Positions 1 through 7,142 of a DNA stretch of 9,162 bases are shown piece after piece; position 1 is the first letter of the stretch; each line of letters opens with the position of its first letter. Under the pieces are notes generated by a model. The model was not told the DNA's origin. It searched no databases and saw only the letters and a list, made by a program, of their open reading frames with translations. This DNA is from an uncultured Pedobacter sp. GTDB lineage: Bacteria > Bacteroidota > Bacteroidia > Sphingobacteriales > Sphingobacteriaceae. Location: assembly GCA_946478755.1 (NCBI GenBank), contig CAMLDJ010000218.1, forward strand, positions 1 through 9,162, in the 5' to 3' direction. Position numbers and translations under genes: made by a program.

Positions 1-171
1 ATCGGGCATTTTTTCGAGATCTTTCAGGTTCTCGGAAATGATCGCTGCTGATTGTGCTTTAATGAGCACAGCCAGGTCATTGATCAGGCTTTGTTTTCCT
101 TCATCACTTAACGAAGAAATGGAGGCCTGTGCCTTTTTTGCATTAATTAACTGTTGTTGAATGGTTTCCAT
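1..171 (-). CDS. proA: Glutamate-5-semialdehyde dehydrogenase (gamma-glutamyl phosphate reductase), N-terminal part
   Basis: This is the first 57 codons of a gene that runs off the left edge. ProA reduces gamma-glutamyl phosphate with NADPH to glutamate-5-semialdehyde, the second step of proline synthesis, in the cytoplasm. The visible peptide starts METIQQQLINAKKAQ and continues with a SLSDEGKQ segment and an SENLKDLEK segment. This matches the helical N-terminus of ProA, where the pattern AxxAS..L..L....K......A..L......I...N..D.. is typical. The start ATG (169-171) lies 3 bp after the proB stop codon, so the two genes must be co-transcribed with proB first. No catalytic residues are in the visible part; the identity rests on the N-terminal pattern and on the neighbour proB. 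Complete ProA proteins are usually a little over 400 residues, so only about 14% of the gene is present. Confidence 0.88.
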   Translation of the reverse strand, partial: METIQQQLINAKKAQASISSLSDEGKQSLINDLAVLIKAQSAAIISENLKDLEKMPD

Positions 172-174
172 TAT

Positions 175-1209
175 TTAAAGTATTACAATATCACTGGCGT
201 TTGCAATTTCCAGGTTATGTTGTTTTGAGTTCTTAACAATTGTTTCGGAGGATGTTTTAGCTCTTGCAACCGCCACAATATTTTGTTGCTGATCGGTGAT
301 CTCAAAGATCTCCCCATCGCTAAATTTCTCTATGACGGAAAGTACGCCTACAGCCAATAAGCTTTTGCGCTTGCGTATGGCTTCACAGGCACCGTCATCC
401 ACCATAATGCGGCCGGTCACCAGGCTTCCGCTGGCCAGCCATTTATTTCTGGCCGATATGCTACAGTCTTTCGGGATACATATCGTGCCATTTTTTTCCT
501 GAACAGCACCCAGGATGCCATCTGGTGTGCGGACGCCAAATATGATCACCTTGATACCCATCACTGAAGCCAGATGGGCAAAAGTTAATTTAGAGATCAT
601 CCCTCCTAAACCAAGATCCGACTTATTCTTATCTGCAAGGGAGAAGATGTCATCATTGATGCTTTCAATCCTGTCGATCACTTTACCTTCCCTGTCCAAT
701 ACACCCGGGACCGATGTGCCCAACAGAATTACCGATGCGCCGAAACCAACCCCAAGTAAGGTAGCCAGCTCGTCGTTGTCAGAGAATTTTAATTCTAAAC
801 TGCTGACCACGTCATTTTCATTCGCAATAGGAATCACATCATTCTTCCAGAGTTCTTCGTAGGTCTCTTTGAGCTGTAAAAACTGTTTCCTGTTCGAAAA
901 ATGTTGCCGCTCGCACAAACTCTGCGCGATAGATATACCGTATGGAAGGAAATGTCTGGAGTACGTATTTAATAATAAGGGGTTACCGATTGATGCAGCC
1001 GCTTTACGTTCTGAAATCTTCCCTTTATAGTTTTTAATGTATTTTTTTCCGGCGCCAACAGCACCTGAAGAAACCAGTATCAGTCGATAGTCTTTTGCGA
1101 TTTCGGCGACCTGTCTGGCTACATCTGCAATTACCTGCTCATCAAGCGCTCCCTTTCCTGTGGTGATAGAGGCGGTACCTAATTTCAAAACAAGTATTGG
1201 CTTGCTCAT
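175..1209 (-). CDS. proB: Glutamate 5-kinase
   Basis: ProB uses ATP to phosphorylate L-glutamate to gamma-glutamyl phosphate, the first and usually proline-inhibited step of proline synthesis. The 344-residue protein has an amino-acid-kinase domain (about 1-250) and a C-terminal PUA domain (about 255-340). Visible motifs are LVLKLGT with Lys9, VSSGAVGAG (46-54), ANENDVVS (129-136), FSDNDELATLLG (142-153) and GLGGMISKL (200-208, Lys207). The PUA domain starts at WLASGSLVTGRIMVDDGA (257-274). Length is somewhat below the 367 residues of the E. coli enzyme. In the usual GTGGM motif the Thr is replaced by Leu201, a mild deviation. The chosen ATG gives MSKPILVLKLGT, so the first strand begins at the expected distance. 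The stop codon is followed after 3 bp by proA, making a proBA operon. The 108-bp upstream gap contains the osmC terminator, so proBA probably has its own promoter. Confidence 0.96.
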   Translation of the reverse strand: MSKPILVLKLGTASITTGKGALDEQVIADVARQVAEIAKDYRLILVSSGAVGAGKKYIKNYKGKISERKAAASIGNPLLLNTYSRHFLPYGISIAQSLCERQHFSNRKQFLQLKETYEELWKNDVIPIANENDVVSSLELKFSDNDELATLLGVGFGASVILLGTSVPGVLDREGKVIDRIESINDDIFSLADKNKSDLGLGGMISKLTFAHLASVMGIKVIIFGVRTPDGILGAVQEKNGTICIPKDCSISARNKWLASGSLVTGRIMVDDGACEAIRKRKSLLAVGVLSVIEKFSDGEIFEITDQQQNIVAVARAKTSSETIVKNSKQHNLEIANASDIVIL

Positions 1210-1215
1210 TTGTGG

Positions 1216-1247
1216 TTCGGGTTATAGATATGTTATGAAAGCCCGAA
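1216..1247 (-). promoter_or_regulatory. proB leader: possible -7 box and hairpin
   Basis: Upstream of proB on the minus strand, TATTTTCG (1244-1251) resembles the Bacteroidota -7 box TAnnTTTG with one mismatch. I see no good -33 box. Just downstream, TTCGGG and CCCGAA (1242-1247 and 1216-1221) could pair as a 6-bp stem with a 20-base loop in the leader. Both signals are weak and could be chance. Confidence 0.25.
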
Positions 1248-1254
1248 AATAATC

Positions 1255-1289
1255 AAAAATCCTCCTATCTATGAAATAAACAGGAGGAT
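1255..1289 (-). terminator. Intrinsic terminator of osmC
   Basis: A perfect 8-bp inverted repeat, ATCCTCCT (1282-1289 on the minus strand) and AGGAGGAT (1259-1266), encloses a 15-base loop. On the minus strand it is followed by a short T run (TTTTGATTATTTT). It lies 29 bp after the osmC stop codon and 50 bp before the proB start, so it ends osmC transcription and separates it from proBA. The T run is short, so termination may be partial. Confidence 0.65.
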
Positions 1290-1317
1290 AATTGATAGAT
1301 TTTGTAGAAAAAATGAC

Positions 1318-1728
1318 TTAAATTAAAGAAGCCTGCAAAGTGATGTCCACACTATAAGCTTTACTAACCGGACAGTTAGCTTTTGCACCGGCAGCAATTT
1401 CCTGAAACTGATCTTCGCTGATGCCTGGAATGCTTGCTTTCAGCACCAGGTTAGAACTGGTGATCACCCCATTGTCAATTGTAACCGTTCCAGTGGTTTC
1501 CAGCGTATCCGGAGTAAATCCGGCTTCAGTCAGGTCAAGGCTTAACTTCATGGTAAAACAACCTGCATGTGCGGCTGCCATCAGCTCTTCAGGATTAGTA
1601 CCAACGCCATCTGCAAACCGGCTGTTGAAAGAATACTGGGTTTGATCCAATACTTTGCTGTCAGTGGTCAGGTGACCTGAACCTTCTTTGATTGTGCCAT
1701 TCCAAACGGCTGTTGCGTTACGTTTCAT
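1318..1728 (-). CDS. osmC: OsmC-family peroxidase (organic hydroperoxide/peroxide reductase)
   Basis: OsmC/Ohr-family enzymes reduce organic hydroperoxides and peroxides with a pair of cysteines, in the cytoplasm. The 136-residue protein has both expected cysteines: Cys57 in AAAHAGCFTM and Cys119 in AKANCPVSKAY. It also has Arg37 (FNSRF) and the Glu47/Glu48 pair in GTNPEELMAAAHA, the residues that surround the reactive cysteine in this family. The GVGTNPEELMAAAHAGC stretch and the start MKRNATAVWNG fit OsmC rather than Ohr. The length is normal (about 140). An AAAGGA stretch 7 bp before the ATG is a rare Shine-Dalgarno-like signal for this phylum and supports the start. A TATATTTG box upstream and a hairpin downstream make it a single-gene transcription unit between the AsmA-like gene and proBA. 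Stress control is likely from the family, but no regulator site is evident. Confidence 0.93.
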   Translation of the reverse strand: MKRNATAVWNGTIKEGSGHLTTDSKVLDQTQYSFNSRFADGVGTNPEELMAAAHAGCFTMKLSLDLTEAGFTPDTLETTGTVTIDNGVITSSNLVLKASIPGISEDQFQEIAAGAKANCPVSKAYSVDITLQASLI

Positions 1729-1766
1729 GTTATCCTTTTATTAGGGGTTATAAATTTTATGAAACC

Positions 1767-1774
1767 CAAATATA
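1767..1774 (-). promoter_or_regulatory. Candidate -7 promoter box for osmC
   Basis: TATATTTG on the minus strand matches the Bacteroidota -7 consensus TAnnTTTG in all fixed positions. It lies 38 bp upstream of the osmC start, just after the stop codon of the AsmA-like gene. No TTTG is present at the -33 spacing, so the promoter may be weak or depend on an activator. Confidence 0.5.
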
Positions 1775-1779
1775 ATTCT

Positions 1780-4215
1780 TTACTTGCTTTGTTCCCGGTT
1801 TCTGTTCAGTTTAATTTTAATCTTTCCATCCTCCCCGTCTGTAGCCAGTAAATGCAAAACAATGCCTTTCATGCGCCTGGCTTTGAGTTCTTCCCTGTCG
1901 GTAATATCAGCATCTTTTTTGGGATTCCTCAAAGGAACATCGATGGAAATATTCGTTCCGGTGGATAAAGAGTAGACACCGGCAACATCCATATTTAACA
2001 GACTGGAATTGATCTGCATCGGATGGATGGTGATTTTATGTCCGCGGATCTGAAATTCCCCGTTCAGGTTCTCAAAGGTGATGTTGTTCAGATCCCTGAA
2101 AGGAAAAGCAAATTTGCCCACATTAATGATGGGCTCAAAATTTAACAGCGCTCCTTTTTTAAGGTTGAACACGAGGCTACCGCTCATGGAGTTGGCTACC
2201 AGTTCTCCGCGGTCGGTAATTCCACCAGAAAGGTTTGTTTTGGAAAACAGATAGCCGCTGAGGTTTTTTGAGGTCAGGGTCTTCATCCCAAAATTATCGA
2301 AGGAATAAAAGAAATGCCTGATATCTACATTACTGAGAACCGTATTGACATTAAATCTGTTCAGCTTTCCTTTTTGAACGACCCGGCCATGTAATGTAAG
2401 GGAGCCCCCGGCATGCTTAACACTGGCGTTTTTGATGACAATACCAGATTCAGAAAGCAGTAGATCAGCTTTGGCATTGGTCGCCAGGAATTTATTGTAA
2501 TATACTTTAGCTACGTCCAGATGTATATTTACATTACTCTTCTCGAACATTTCATTTAAGTCCTCGGAAAATGTACCTTTTCTTGAATTATTTCTTTTTG
2601 CGGTTGGGGCTTTTCTGCTGCCCAGGAAGCCAAGAAATTCGCCCAGGTGTATCTGCGGACTGCGGATCTGCCAGCTTAATAAGATCTTTTCCGGTGCGGT
2701 ATAATACAGGTTCAAAAAATTGCGGATCGTGCCATCCATTAAAACCACGCTTTTTCCGCTTTGCAGGCGTATATTTTTAATAAACAGATCGTTATTTGTA
2801 AAATTGAGCAGTATAGCCGTGTTACTGAAGTTCAGACCCCTCGGTATATAGCTGATGTCTGCATTTTTAAGTTCAATGGCTCCCGACACCAGTGGCTTCG
2901 TCAGTTTAACCCCTACCATATCAGCCTTGTAAGCCAGGTTTACTGTAGCGGTACCTTTGCCAAATTCCAACGTTTCTTCACCCAGTACACGGTTCAGTTT
3001 TGCCAGTTCAAACTCAGCTTTGAAGATCCCTGTGGCGATTGGCTGATCGAGGTTATTGATAAATGCGGTGTCTATAGAAAAAGGGATGTCTTTGTAACTG
3101 CCTTTAAAGGCATACAGCTTAATTGCGGAGTTCTGATCGCTAAAGCCTTTCCCAGGAATATAATTGTTGGTAAACATACCTGTGAAGTTACAGTTGTCGA
3201 CCACTCCGCCTGGGGTGCTCAGGACATTATCCTTAATTAAGGCCTTTACATTGATCTCCGGATCACCACCAGGCCCCATATTCCCTTTAAGGCTGCATTT
3301 GGCATCAATTGGGTTGTCCAGGTTAAACTTGTTGAGTCTTGATGCAATGTTCGGCGCCAACAGTGCGGAAGCGTTCCTCCAGAGGATGTTTGGTGCGTCA
3401 ATATTGAGCTTGAAACTGGTATTCTCTTTCGAGGTATCAAAGGTACCTCCGATGATAAAGCGGTCTCCGCCGATAGCTAATGGTTTGGGGGCCACAGTAA
3501 GCATTCCATTGTCATCATTATAGCTCAGCTTGAGTGATCCCTGTAACAGCTTGTTTTTTATAAAACTGCCTTTCCTGGTATTGAAAGCCAGACTTTTCGC
3601 AAAGGCTTTCAATCTGATGTCAGCCTCCCAGCCGCCCAGTAAATGATGATCGATCTTACCTTTAAATTCGTCCACCACAAACTGAAAAAGCTTATGCCCT
3701 TTTTGGTTGTCGACTACAAAATTTACATTGTTTAATATGATCTTATTGATCTCGGGGGGCGTCGATCCACTTTCAGCAGCGTTTTCGCTTTTCCTGCCTT
3801 TTTTAAAAACGGTCGTATTGCTGTAACCATTGCTGTCTGTAAACAGATAGATCGTAGAAACGTTAATGCCAATTTTCTGGATCTCGATATCTCCTTTCAG
3901 AAAACCCAATACATTTATGGAAATGTCGAAATTCCTTGCTTCCAATAAGTTGTGCTGATGGTTTTGCCAGAGGCTATCCCGGATGATGACGTTTTTAAGG
4001 CGCAGGGAAATCCCCGGAAATCCTTTGAGAAAGGTCGGATTCATGCTGCCGATGGTCATCCTGCCATTAATATTCGCATTGAGCTGCCTGGTGACTGTTT
4101 CCAGTAAGGCTTTATTGTTGACACTTACGTATATGGCAAACAACACATAGACCAGCAGAACCAATCCAAGGAGTATGCCGGATATTTTGAGTGCAATTTT
4201 TGACCAACGCGGCAT
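1780..4215 (-). CDS. AsmA-like family protein, membrane-anchored
   Basis: This 811-residue protein starts with a short basic stretch (MPRWSKIALK) and one hydrophobic segment (about 10-32, ISGILLGLVLLVYVLFAIYV). The rest is a long, beta-rich periplasmic region with the repetitive pattern of AsmA proteins. The N-terminal pattern NANINGRMTIGSMNPTF (about 46-62), followed by a FPGISLRLKNV segment, is typical of the AsmA N-domain. The C-terminal part (about 560-800) has the AsmA_2-like pattern, including SMSGSLVFNLKKGALLNFEP and LNGEFQIRGHKITIHPMQIN. AsmA-like proteins are related to TamB and YhdP, bridge-like proteins thought to move phospholipid or to affect outer-membrane assembly; the exact role in Bacteroidota is not established. 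The protein ends with a basic tail (KIKIKLNRNREQSK). It is separated from mqo by a terminator, and its stop lies 51 bp before osmC. The family call is firm; the function is inference. Confidence 0.87.
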   Translation of the reverse strand: MPRWSKIALKISGILLGLVLLVYVLFAIYVSVNNKALLETVTRQLNANINGRMTIGSMNPTFLKGFPGISLRLKNVIIRDSLWQNHQHNLLEARNFDISINVLGFLKGDIEIQKIGINVSTIYLFTDSNGYSNTTVFKKGRKSENAAESGSTPPEINKIILNNVNFVVDNQKGHKLFQFVVDEFKGKIDHHLLGGWEADIRLKAFAKSLAFNTRKGSFIKNKLLQGSLKLSYNDDNGMLTVAPKPLAIGGDRFIIGGTFDTSKENTSFKLNIDAPNILWRNASALLAPNIASRLNKFNLDNPIDAKCSLKGNMGPGGDPEINVKALIKDNVLSTPGGVVDNCNFTGMFTNNYIPGKGFSDQNSAIKLYAFKGSYKDIPFSIDTAFINNLDQPIATGIFKAEFELAKLNRVLGEETLEFGKGTATVNLAYKADMVGVKLTKPLVSGAIELKNADISYIPRGLNFSNTAILLNFTNNDLFIKNIRLQSGKSVVLMDGTIRNFLNLYYTAPEKILLSWQIRSPQIHLGEFLGFLGSRKAPTAKRNNSRKGTFSEDLNEMFEKSNVNIHLDVAKVYYNKFLATNAKADLLLSESGIVIKNASVKHAGGSLTLHGRVVQKGKLNRFNVNTVLSNVDIRHFFYSFDNFGMKTLTSKNLSGYLFSKTNLSGGITDRGELVANSMSGSLVFNLKKGALLNFEPIINVGKFAFPFRDLNNITFENLNGEFQIRGHKITIHPMQINSSLLNMDVAGVYSLSTGTNISIDVPLRNPKKDADITDREELKARRMKGIVLHLLATDGEDGKIKIKLNRNREQSK

Positions 4216-4256
4216 GTTTTGTTTTTTAGGGGGTTAGCGCACAGATTGTTTGTTCT

Positions 4257-4280
4257 ATTGAACCTATAAGGTTGTTCAAT
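4257..4280. promoter_or_regulatory. Inverted repeat upstream of the AsmA-like gene
   Basis: A perfect 7-bp inverted repeat, ATTGAAC (4257-4263) and GTTCAAT (4274-4280), with a 10-base spacer, lies 41 bp upstream of the AsmA-like start codon. A TTTG (minus strand, CTATTTGG) lies further upstream, but I see no good TAnnTTTG box at the right distance. It may be a regulator site or a leader hairpin; the evidence is the symmetry alone. Confidence 0.3.
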
Positions 4281-4322
4281 TATTATACCAAATAGTTATA
4301 CAGATGTAATCCCTGAATGTTC

Positions 4323-4356
4323 AAACAAAAAAGGCTATCCGTTGAGAATAGCCTTT
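4323..4356 (-). terminator. Intrinsic terminator of mqo
   Basis: On the minus strand, AAAGGCTAT (4348-4356) and ATAGCCTTT (4330-4338) form a perfect 9-bp stem with a 9-base loop. The stem runs into a T-rich tail (TTTTTTGTTT). It starts 22 bp after the mqo stop codon and separates mqo from the AsmA-like gene. Confidence 0.88.
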
Positions 4357-4378
4357 CGTTATTTGCTGATGCTGAGCT

Positions 4379-5872
4379 TTATAGTCCCAGGGCATGTGTG
4401 GTTTGCGTCCTGATGTTCTCCGTTAATTGTGGATTCCCATTGAGCGATTCGCCATAAGAAGGAATCATTTGTTTCAGTTTTTGCTGCCATTCCGGTGTCT
4501 GGATCCGATCAGCAAAGCAGCGTTCCATTAAGGTGATCATGATGGATACCGCCGTTGATGCACCTGGTGAGGCACCCAGAAGCGCGGCGATAGAGCCGTC
4601 GGCAGCGGTGACCACTTCAGTACCAAATTCAAGAATACCTCCATGTTTCTCATCTTTTTTAATCACCTGAACACGTTGCCCTGCAGTTTCCAACTCCCAG
4701 TCTTCCATCTTTGCAGCAGGAAAATATTCCCTTAATGCAGCCATACGATCTTCGGGCGACTGGCGCACCTGATCAATCAGGTATTTGGTTAAAGGCAGAT
4801 TGTCCAGTCCCGCCGAAATCATCGGACGGATGTTATTTATTTTTATCGACAAAGGCAGATCAAGCAGGGAGCCGTTTTTCAAAAAGCGAGTTGAAAATCC
4901 TGCATAAGGACCAAAAAGGAGCGCTTTCTTTCCGTCAATCATCCGGGTATCCAGATGAGGCACAGACATTGGAGGAGCACCAACAGATGCTTTTCCATAA
5001 ACTTTTGCATTGTGTTGTTCGATGATCTCGGGGTTGATACATTTCAGCCACTGCCCGCTTACGGGGAAACCACCAAAACCGTCGCCTTCAGGGATACCAG
5101 CTTTTTCCAGCAAAGGCAATGACCCGCCTCCTGCACCGATGAATACGAATTTCGCTTTTATAGTTCTTTTTTGTCCTGTAGTTTCATCTTTAACCTTCAC
5201 TTCCCATAAGCCGTTTTTCTGCTTCAATTTCTTCACATCGTGATGAAAATGCAGTTTTACGTCAGGCCTGGTCTGCAATTTGCTGAACATCATCCTGGTC
5301 AATGCACCAAAATTCACGTCCGTTCCCAATTCCATCCGGGTGGCCGCAACGTCACCCGATGCTTTGCGGCCTTTCATCACCAATGGCATCCATTCGGTCA
5401 GTTGTTTTGGGTCTTCAGAATAGACCATTCCCTTAAACAGGTCACTTTCCTGCAATTTAGCGTAGCGCTTTTTCAGGAAGTCTACATTTTGCTCACCCCA
5501 TACAAAGCTCATGTGAGGGATGCTTTTAATGAATGTTTCCGGACTGTCGACCAGTTTACTCTTGACCAGAAATGACCAGAACTGTTTAGATACTTCGAAG
5601 GATTCAGCAATGGAAACAGCTTTCTTCGTATCAACAGCTCCATCTGCCTGCTGTGGTGTATAGTTTAACTCACAAAAGGCCGAGTGTCCGGTACCCGCAT
5701 TGTTCCATGCATCCGAGCTTTCGGCTGCCGCTACGTCGAGCCTTTCAAAAATTTCGATCGTAATATCCGGCTGGAGTTCCTTTAGCAGCATACCTAAGGT
5801 AGCGCTCATAATACCTGCTCCAATTAAGATCACATCCACTGTTTTGTCCGGATTACTTTTTTTTCGGGTCAT
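4379..5872 (-). CDS. mqo: Malate:quinone oxidoreductase (malate dehydrogenase, quinone)
   Basis: Mqo oxidises (S)-malate to oxaloacetate with FAD and passes the electrons to membrane quinone. It is a peripheral inner-membrane enzyme of the TCA cycle and respiratory chain that makes the malate step irreversible and NAD-independent. The 497-residue protein begins with a dinucleotide-binding fold: VDVILIGAGIMSATLGMLL, with the GAGIMS glycine motif at 18-23 and the acidic end of beta-2 at Glu43 (IEIFERLD). Family signatures follow: WNNAGTGHSAFCELNYTP, then FVFIGAGGGSLPLLEKAGIP, GFGGFPVSGQWL, and near the C-terminus LLGASPGASTAVSIM. The length fits the family (about 490-550). The gene stands alone, with a TACTTTTG promoter box 17 bp before the ATG and a terminator after it. 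No Shine-Dalgarno sequence is visible, as is usual in Bacteroidota. Identity is close to certain. Confidence 0.97.
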   Translation of the reverse strand: MTRKKSNPDKTVDVILIGAGIMSATLGMLLKELQPDITIEIFERLDVAAAESSDAWNNAGTGHSAFCELNYTPQQADGAVDTKKAVSIAESFEVSKQFWSFLVKSKLVDSPETFIKSIPHMSFVWGEQNVDFLKKRYAKLQESDLFKGMVYSEDPKQLTEWMPLVMKGRKASGDVAATRMELGTDVNFGALTRMMFSKLQTRPDVKLHFHHDVKKLKQKNGLWEVKVKDETTGQKRTIKAKFVFIGAGGGSLPLLEKAGIPEGDGFGGFPVSGQWLKCINPEIIEQHNAKVYGKASVGAPPMSVPHLDTRMIDGKKALLFGPYAGFSTRFLKNGSLLDLPLSIKINNIRPMISAGLDNLPLTKYLIDQVRQSPEDRMAALREYFPAAKMEDWELETAGQRVQVIKKDEKHGGILEFGTEVVTAADGSIAALLGASPGASTAVSIMITLMERCFADRIQTPEWQQKLKQMIPSYGESLNGNPQLTENIRTQTTHALGL

Positions 5873-5889
5873 TTATTTGAAATTTTCCG

Positions 5890-5897
5890 CAAAAGTA
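5890..5897 (-). promoter_or_regulatory. -7 promoter box of mqo
   Basis: TACTTTTG on the minus strand matches the Bacteroidota -7 box TAnnTTTG exactly, ending 17 bp upstream of the mqo ATG. This would give a leader of only about 10 bases, without a Shine-Dalgarno sequence. At the -33 spacing the sequence is GTGC, a poor match. Confidence 0.6.
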
Positions 5898-6014
5898 CAA
5901 CACAAAATTAAATTTTGCACGTAATCTCAAAATATAAATCCAGGTATTCTGCTGTTTTACTGGAATTAATCCGCTTTTTTTCCAAAAAGTGCCCGGATCT
6001 GAGCATTAAATTAC

Positions 6015-6031
6015 ATAAAAATGATTTTTAT
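6015..6031. repeat. 17-bp AT palindrome in the mqo/GNAT divergent region
   Basis: ATAAAAAT and ATTTTTAT flank a single G and form a perfect 8-bp inverted repeat. It lies in the 276-bp region between the divergent mqo and GNAT starts. A second inverted repeat follows: GAACGAA (6033-6039) and TTCGTTC (6066-6072), 26 bases apart. Either could be a regulator site; AT-rich symmetry of this size can also arise by chance in an intergenic region. Confidence 0.35.
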
Positions 6032-6103
6032 CGAACGAAATGAAACTTGGAGCCACATTGGTCGGTTCGTTCAAATGGCAATCAAATGACCATGAGTCTA
6101 CCT

Positions 6104-6127
6104 ATATATGTAGTCAACTACGTATAT
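6104..6127. promoter_or_regulatory. Candidate MarR operator upstream of the GNAT-marR unit
   Basis: Two 11-base arms (6104-6114 and 6117-6127) pair at 10 of 11 positions around a CA centre; the core is GTAGT-CA-ACTAC flanked by TATA-rich arms. It lies 21 bp before the GNAT start codon. TATATTAG (6123-6130), which has one mismatch to the TAnnTTTG promoter box, overlaps its right arm. Size, symmetry and position fit a site for a dimeric MarR-family repressor, and the second gene of the unit encodes such a protein. The assignment to that protein is inference. Confidence 0.55.
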
Positions 6128-6148
6128 TAGTACATAAATTAAAATACC

Positions 6149-6646
6149 ATGAGCCATACCATCAACATTACGATCAATCCGCTTGACAACCATTACTGCG
6201 ACCGCATCATCAACCTGATCCTCCCCATACAGCAAATCGAATTCAACGTGCCTGTGACCCTTGAGGGACAGCCAGATCTCCTGGACATCGAAACAAACTA
6301 TCATCAGGGAGGCGGCAATTTCTGGGGAGCGATGCTCGGCGATGAACTGGTTGGTACGATCGCTTTGATCAACACTGGTCACCATGCCTGTGCATTGCGA
6401 AAAATGTTTGTTAAAAAGGAATTCAGGGGTAAGGAGTATGGAATTGCCCAGTCACTCCTCGAAAAATTAATTGAATTTTGCAAAGAAAAGGACATCAGCG
6501 ACATCTATCTCGGTACGGTAGATATGCTCAAAGCCGCCCATCGCTTTTATGAAAAGAATGATTTTAAGGAGATTGAGGTAAATGCACTGCCGGAGTATTT
6601 TCCCCGCATGATGGCTGACAATAAATTTTATCACCTGCATATATGA
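6149..6646 (+). CDS. GNAT-family N-acetyltransferase
   Basis: GNAT enzymes move an acetyl group from acetyl-CoA to an amine; the substrate here is unknown. In this 165-residue cytoplasmic protein the central strand FWGAMLGDELVGTIALI (58-74) leads into motif A, with LRKMFVKKEFRG (83-94). The pyrophosphate loop is RGKEYGIA (93-100), a form of the R/QxxGxG/A signature, and the following helix is QSLLEKLIEFCKEK. Motif B is AAHRFYEKNDFKEI (129-142), and the C-terminus is FYHLHI. The N-terminal 30 residues carry a short lead strand and helix. The stop codon overlaps the start of marR by 4 bp (ATGA), so translation of the two is probably coupled. A near-perfect palindrome lies upstream. In related proteins MarR and GNAT domains are fused in one chain, which suggests this enzyme and its neighbour act together. 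The family call is strong. Confidence 0.92.
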   Translation: MSHTINITINPLDNHYCDRIINLILPIQQIEFNVPVTLEGQPDLLDIETNYHQGGGNFWGAMLGDELVGTIALINTGHHACALRKMFVKKEFRGKEYGIAQSLLEKLIEFCKEKDISDIYLGTVDMLKAAHRFYEKNDFKEIEVNALPEYFPRMMADNKFYHLHI

Positions 6647-7110
6647 ATATAATAGACGAATCTGGCATACTTGCCATATCCACAAGACTGCAGCGCCTTA
6701 GTGAACAGCTCCGAAAGGATGGCTTTCAGATCTATAAGGCAAATGGTATAGACTTTGAACCCAAATGGTTCCCTGTTATTTACACCTTACATTTCAAGCC
6801 TGTGTTGAGCGTGGTTGAGCTTGCTTCAGAGATTGGCTACACCCACCCTTCCACCATCAGCCTGCTGAAGGAACTGGAAAAAGAAAGGTTGATCCGCTCA
6901 AAAAAGGATAAACAGGATGAACGCAAGCGGTTGATTGTGCTTACTGACAAAGGGAAGAAACTATTACAACAAATGCAGCCGGTATGGCAGATCATGATCA
7001 AATCATTAACGCAAATAACCAATACCAGCAATAATCTGATGCAGGCCATCGCTGAAGTTGAAGCGCAGCTAAACGAAAAGAGTTTCTTTGAACGGACAAA
7101 GGCGAACTAG
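6643..7110 (+). CDS. MarR-family winged helix-turn-helix transcriptional regulator
   Basis: MarR proteins are dimeric DNA-binding regulators, most often repressors of their own operon that are released by small ligands. In this 155-residue protein an N-terminal dimerisation helix (about 7-32) precedes the winged helix. VVELASEIGYTHPSTISLLKE (57-77) holds the helix-turn-helix, with recognition helix about 67-80. The wing is DKQDERKRLIVLTDKG (89-104), with the DxRxRxxxLT pattern seen in most MarR proteins. C-terminal helices (about 105-150) complete the dimer interface. The segment GIDFEPKWFPVIYTLH (35-50) is typical of a Bacteroidota subgroup next to or fused with GNAT domains. The start ATG is set by the 4-bp overlap with the GNAT stop. 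The palindrome at 6104-6127 is the likely binding site. The inducing ligand and any distant targets cannot be inferred. Confidence 0.93.
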   Translation: MNIIDESGILAISTRLQRLSEQLRKDGFQIYKANGIDFEPKWFPVIYTLHFKPVLSVVELASEIGYTHPSTISLLKELEKERLIRSKKDKQDERKRLIVLTDKGKKLLQQMQPVWQIMIKSLTQITNTSNNLMQAIAEVEAQLNEKSFFERTKAN

Positions 7111-7142
7111 GATGCTAAGTTAAGGTGCACCCTACTTAGTGT

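Noticed and set aside
515..862. 115-codon open frame on the plus strand inside proB
   Set aside because: It is antisense to the conserved kinase motifs of ProB, and its Ser/Pro-rich, low-information translation is typical of a shadow frame.
2761..3240. 159-codon open frame on the plus strand inside the AsmA-like gene
   Set aside because: It is the antisense shadow of a well-supported long gene. The peptide is irregular and Cys-rich, without family features.
5974..5989. CTTTTT/AAAAAG inverted repeat as a terminator
   Set aside because: It lies upstream of both divergent genes, where no transcript ends, and is only an A/T-rich stem of about 6 bp.
6098..6385. 95-codon minus-strand frame over the GNAT start and the palindrome
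   Set aside because: It is antisense to the GNAT gene, with no domain pattern; its upstream part covers regulatory sequence.
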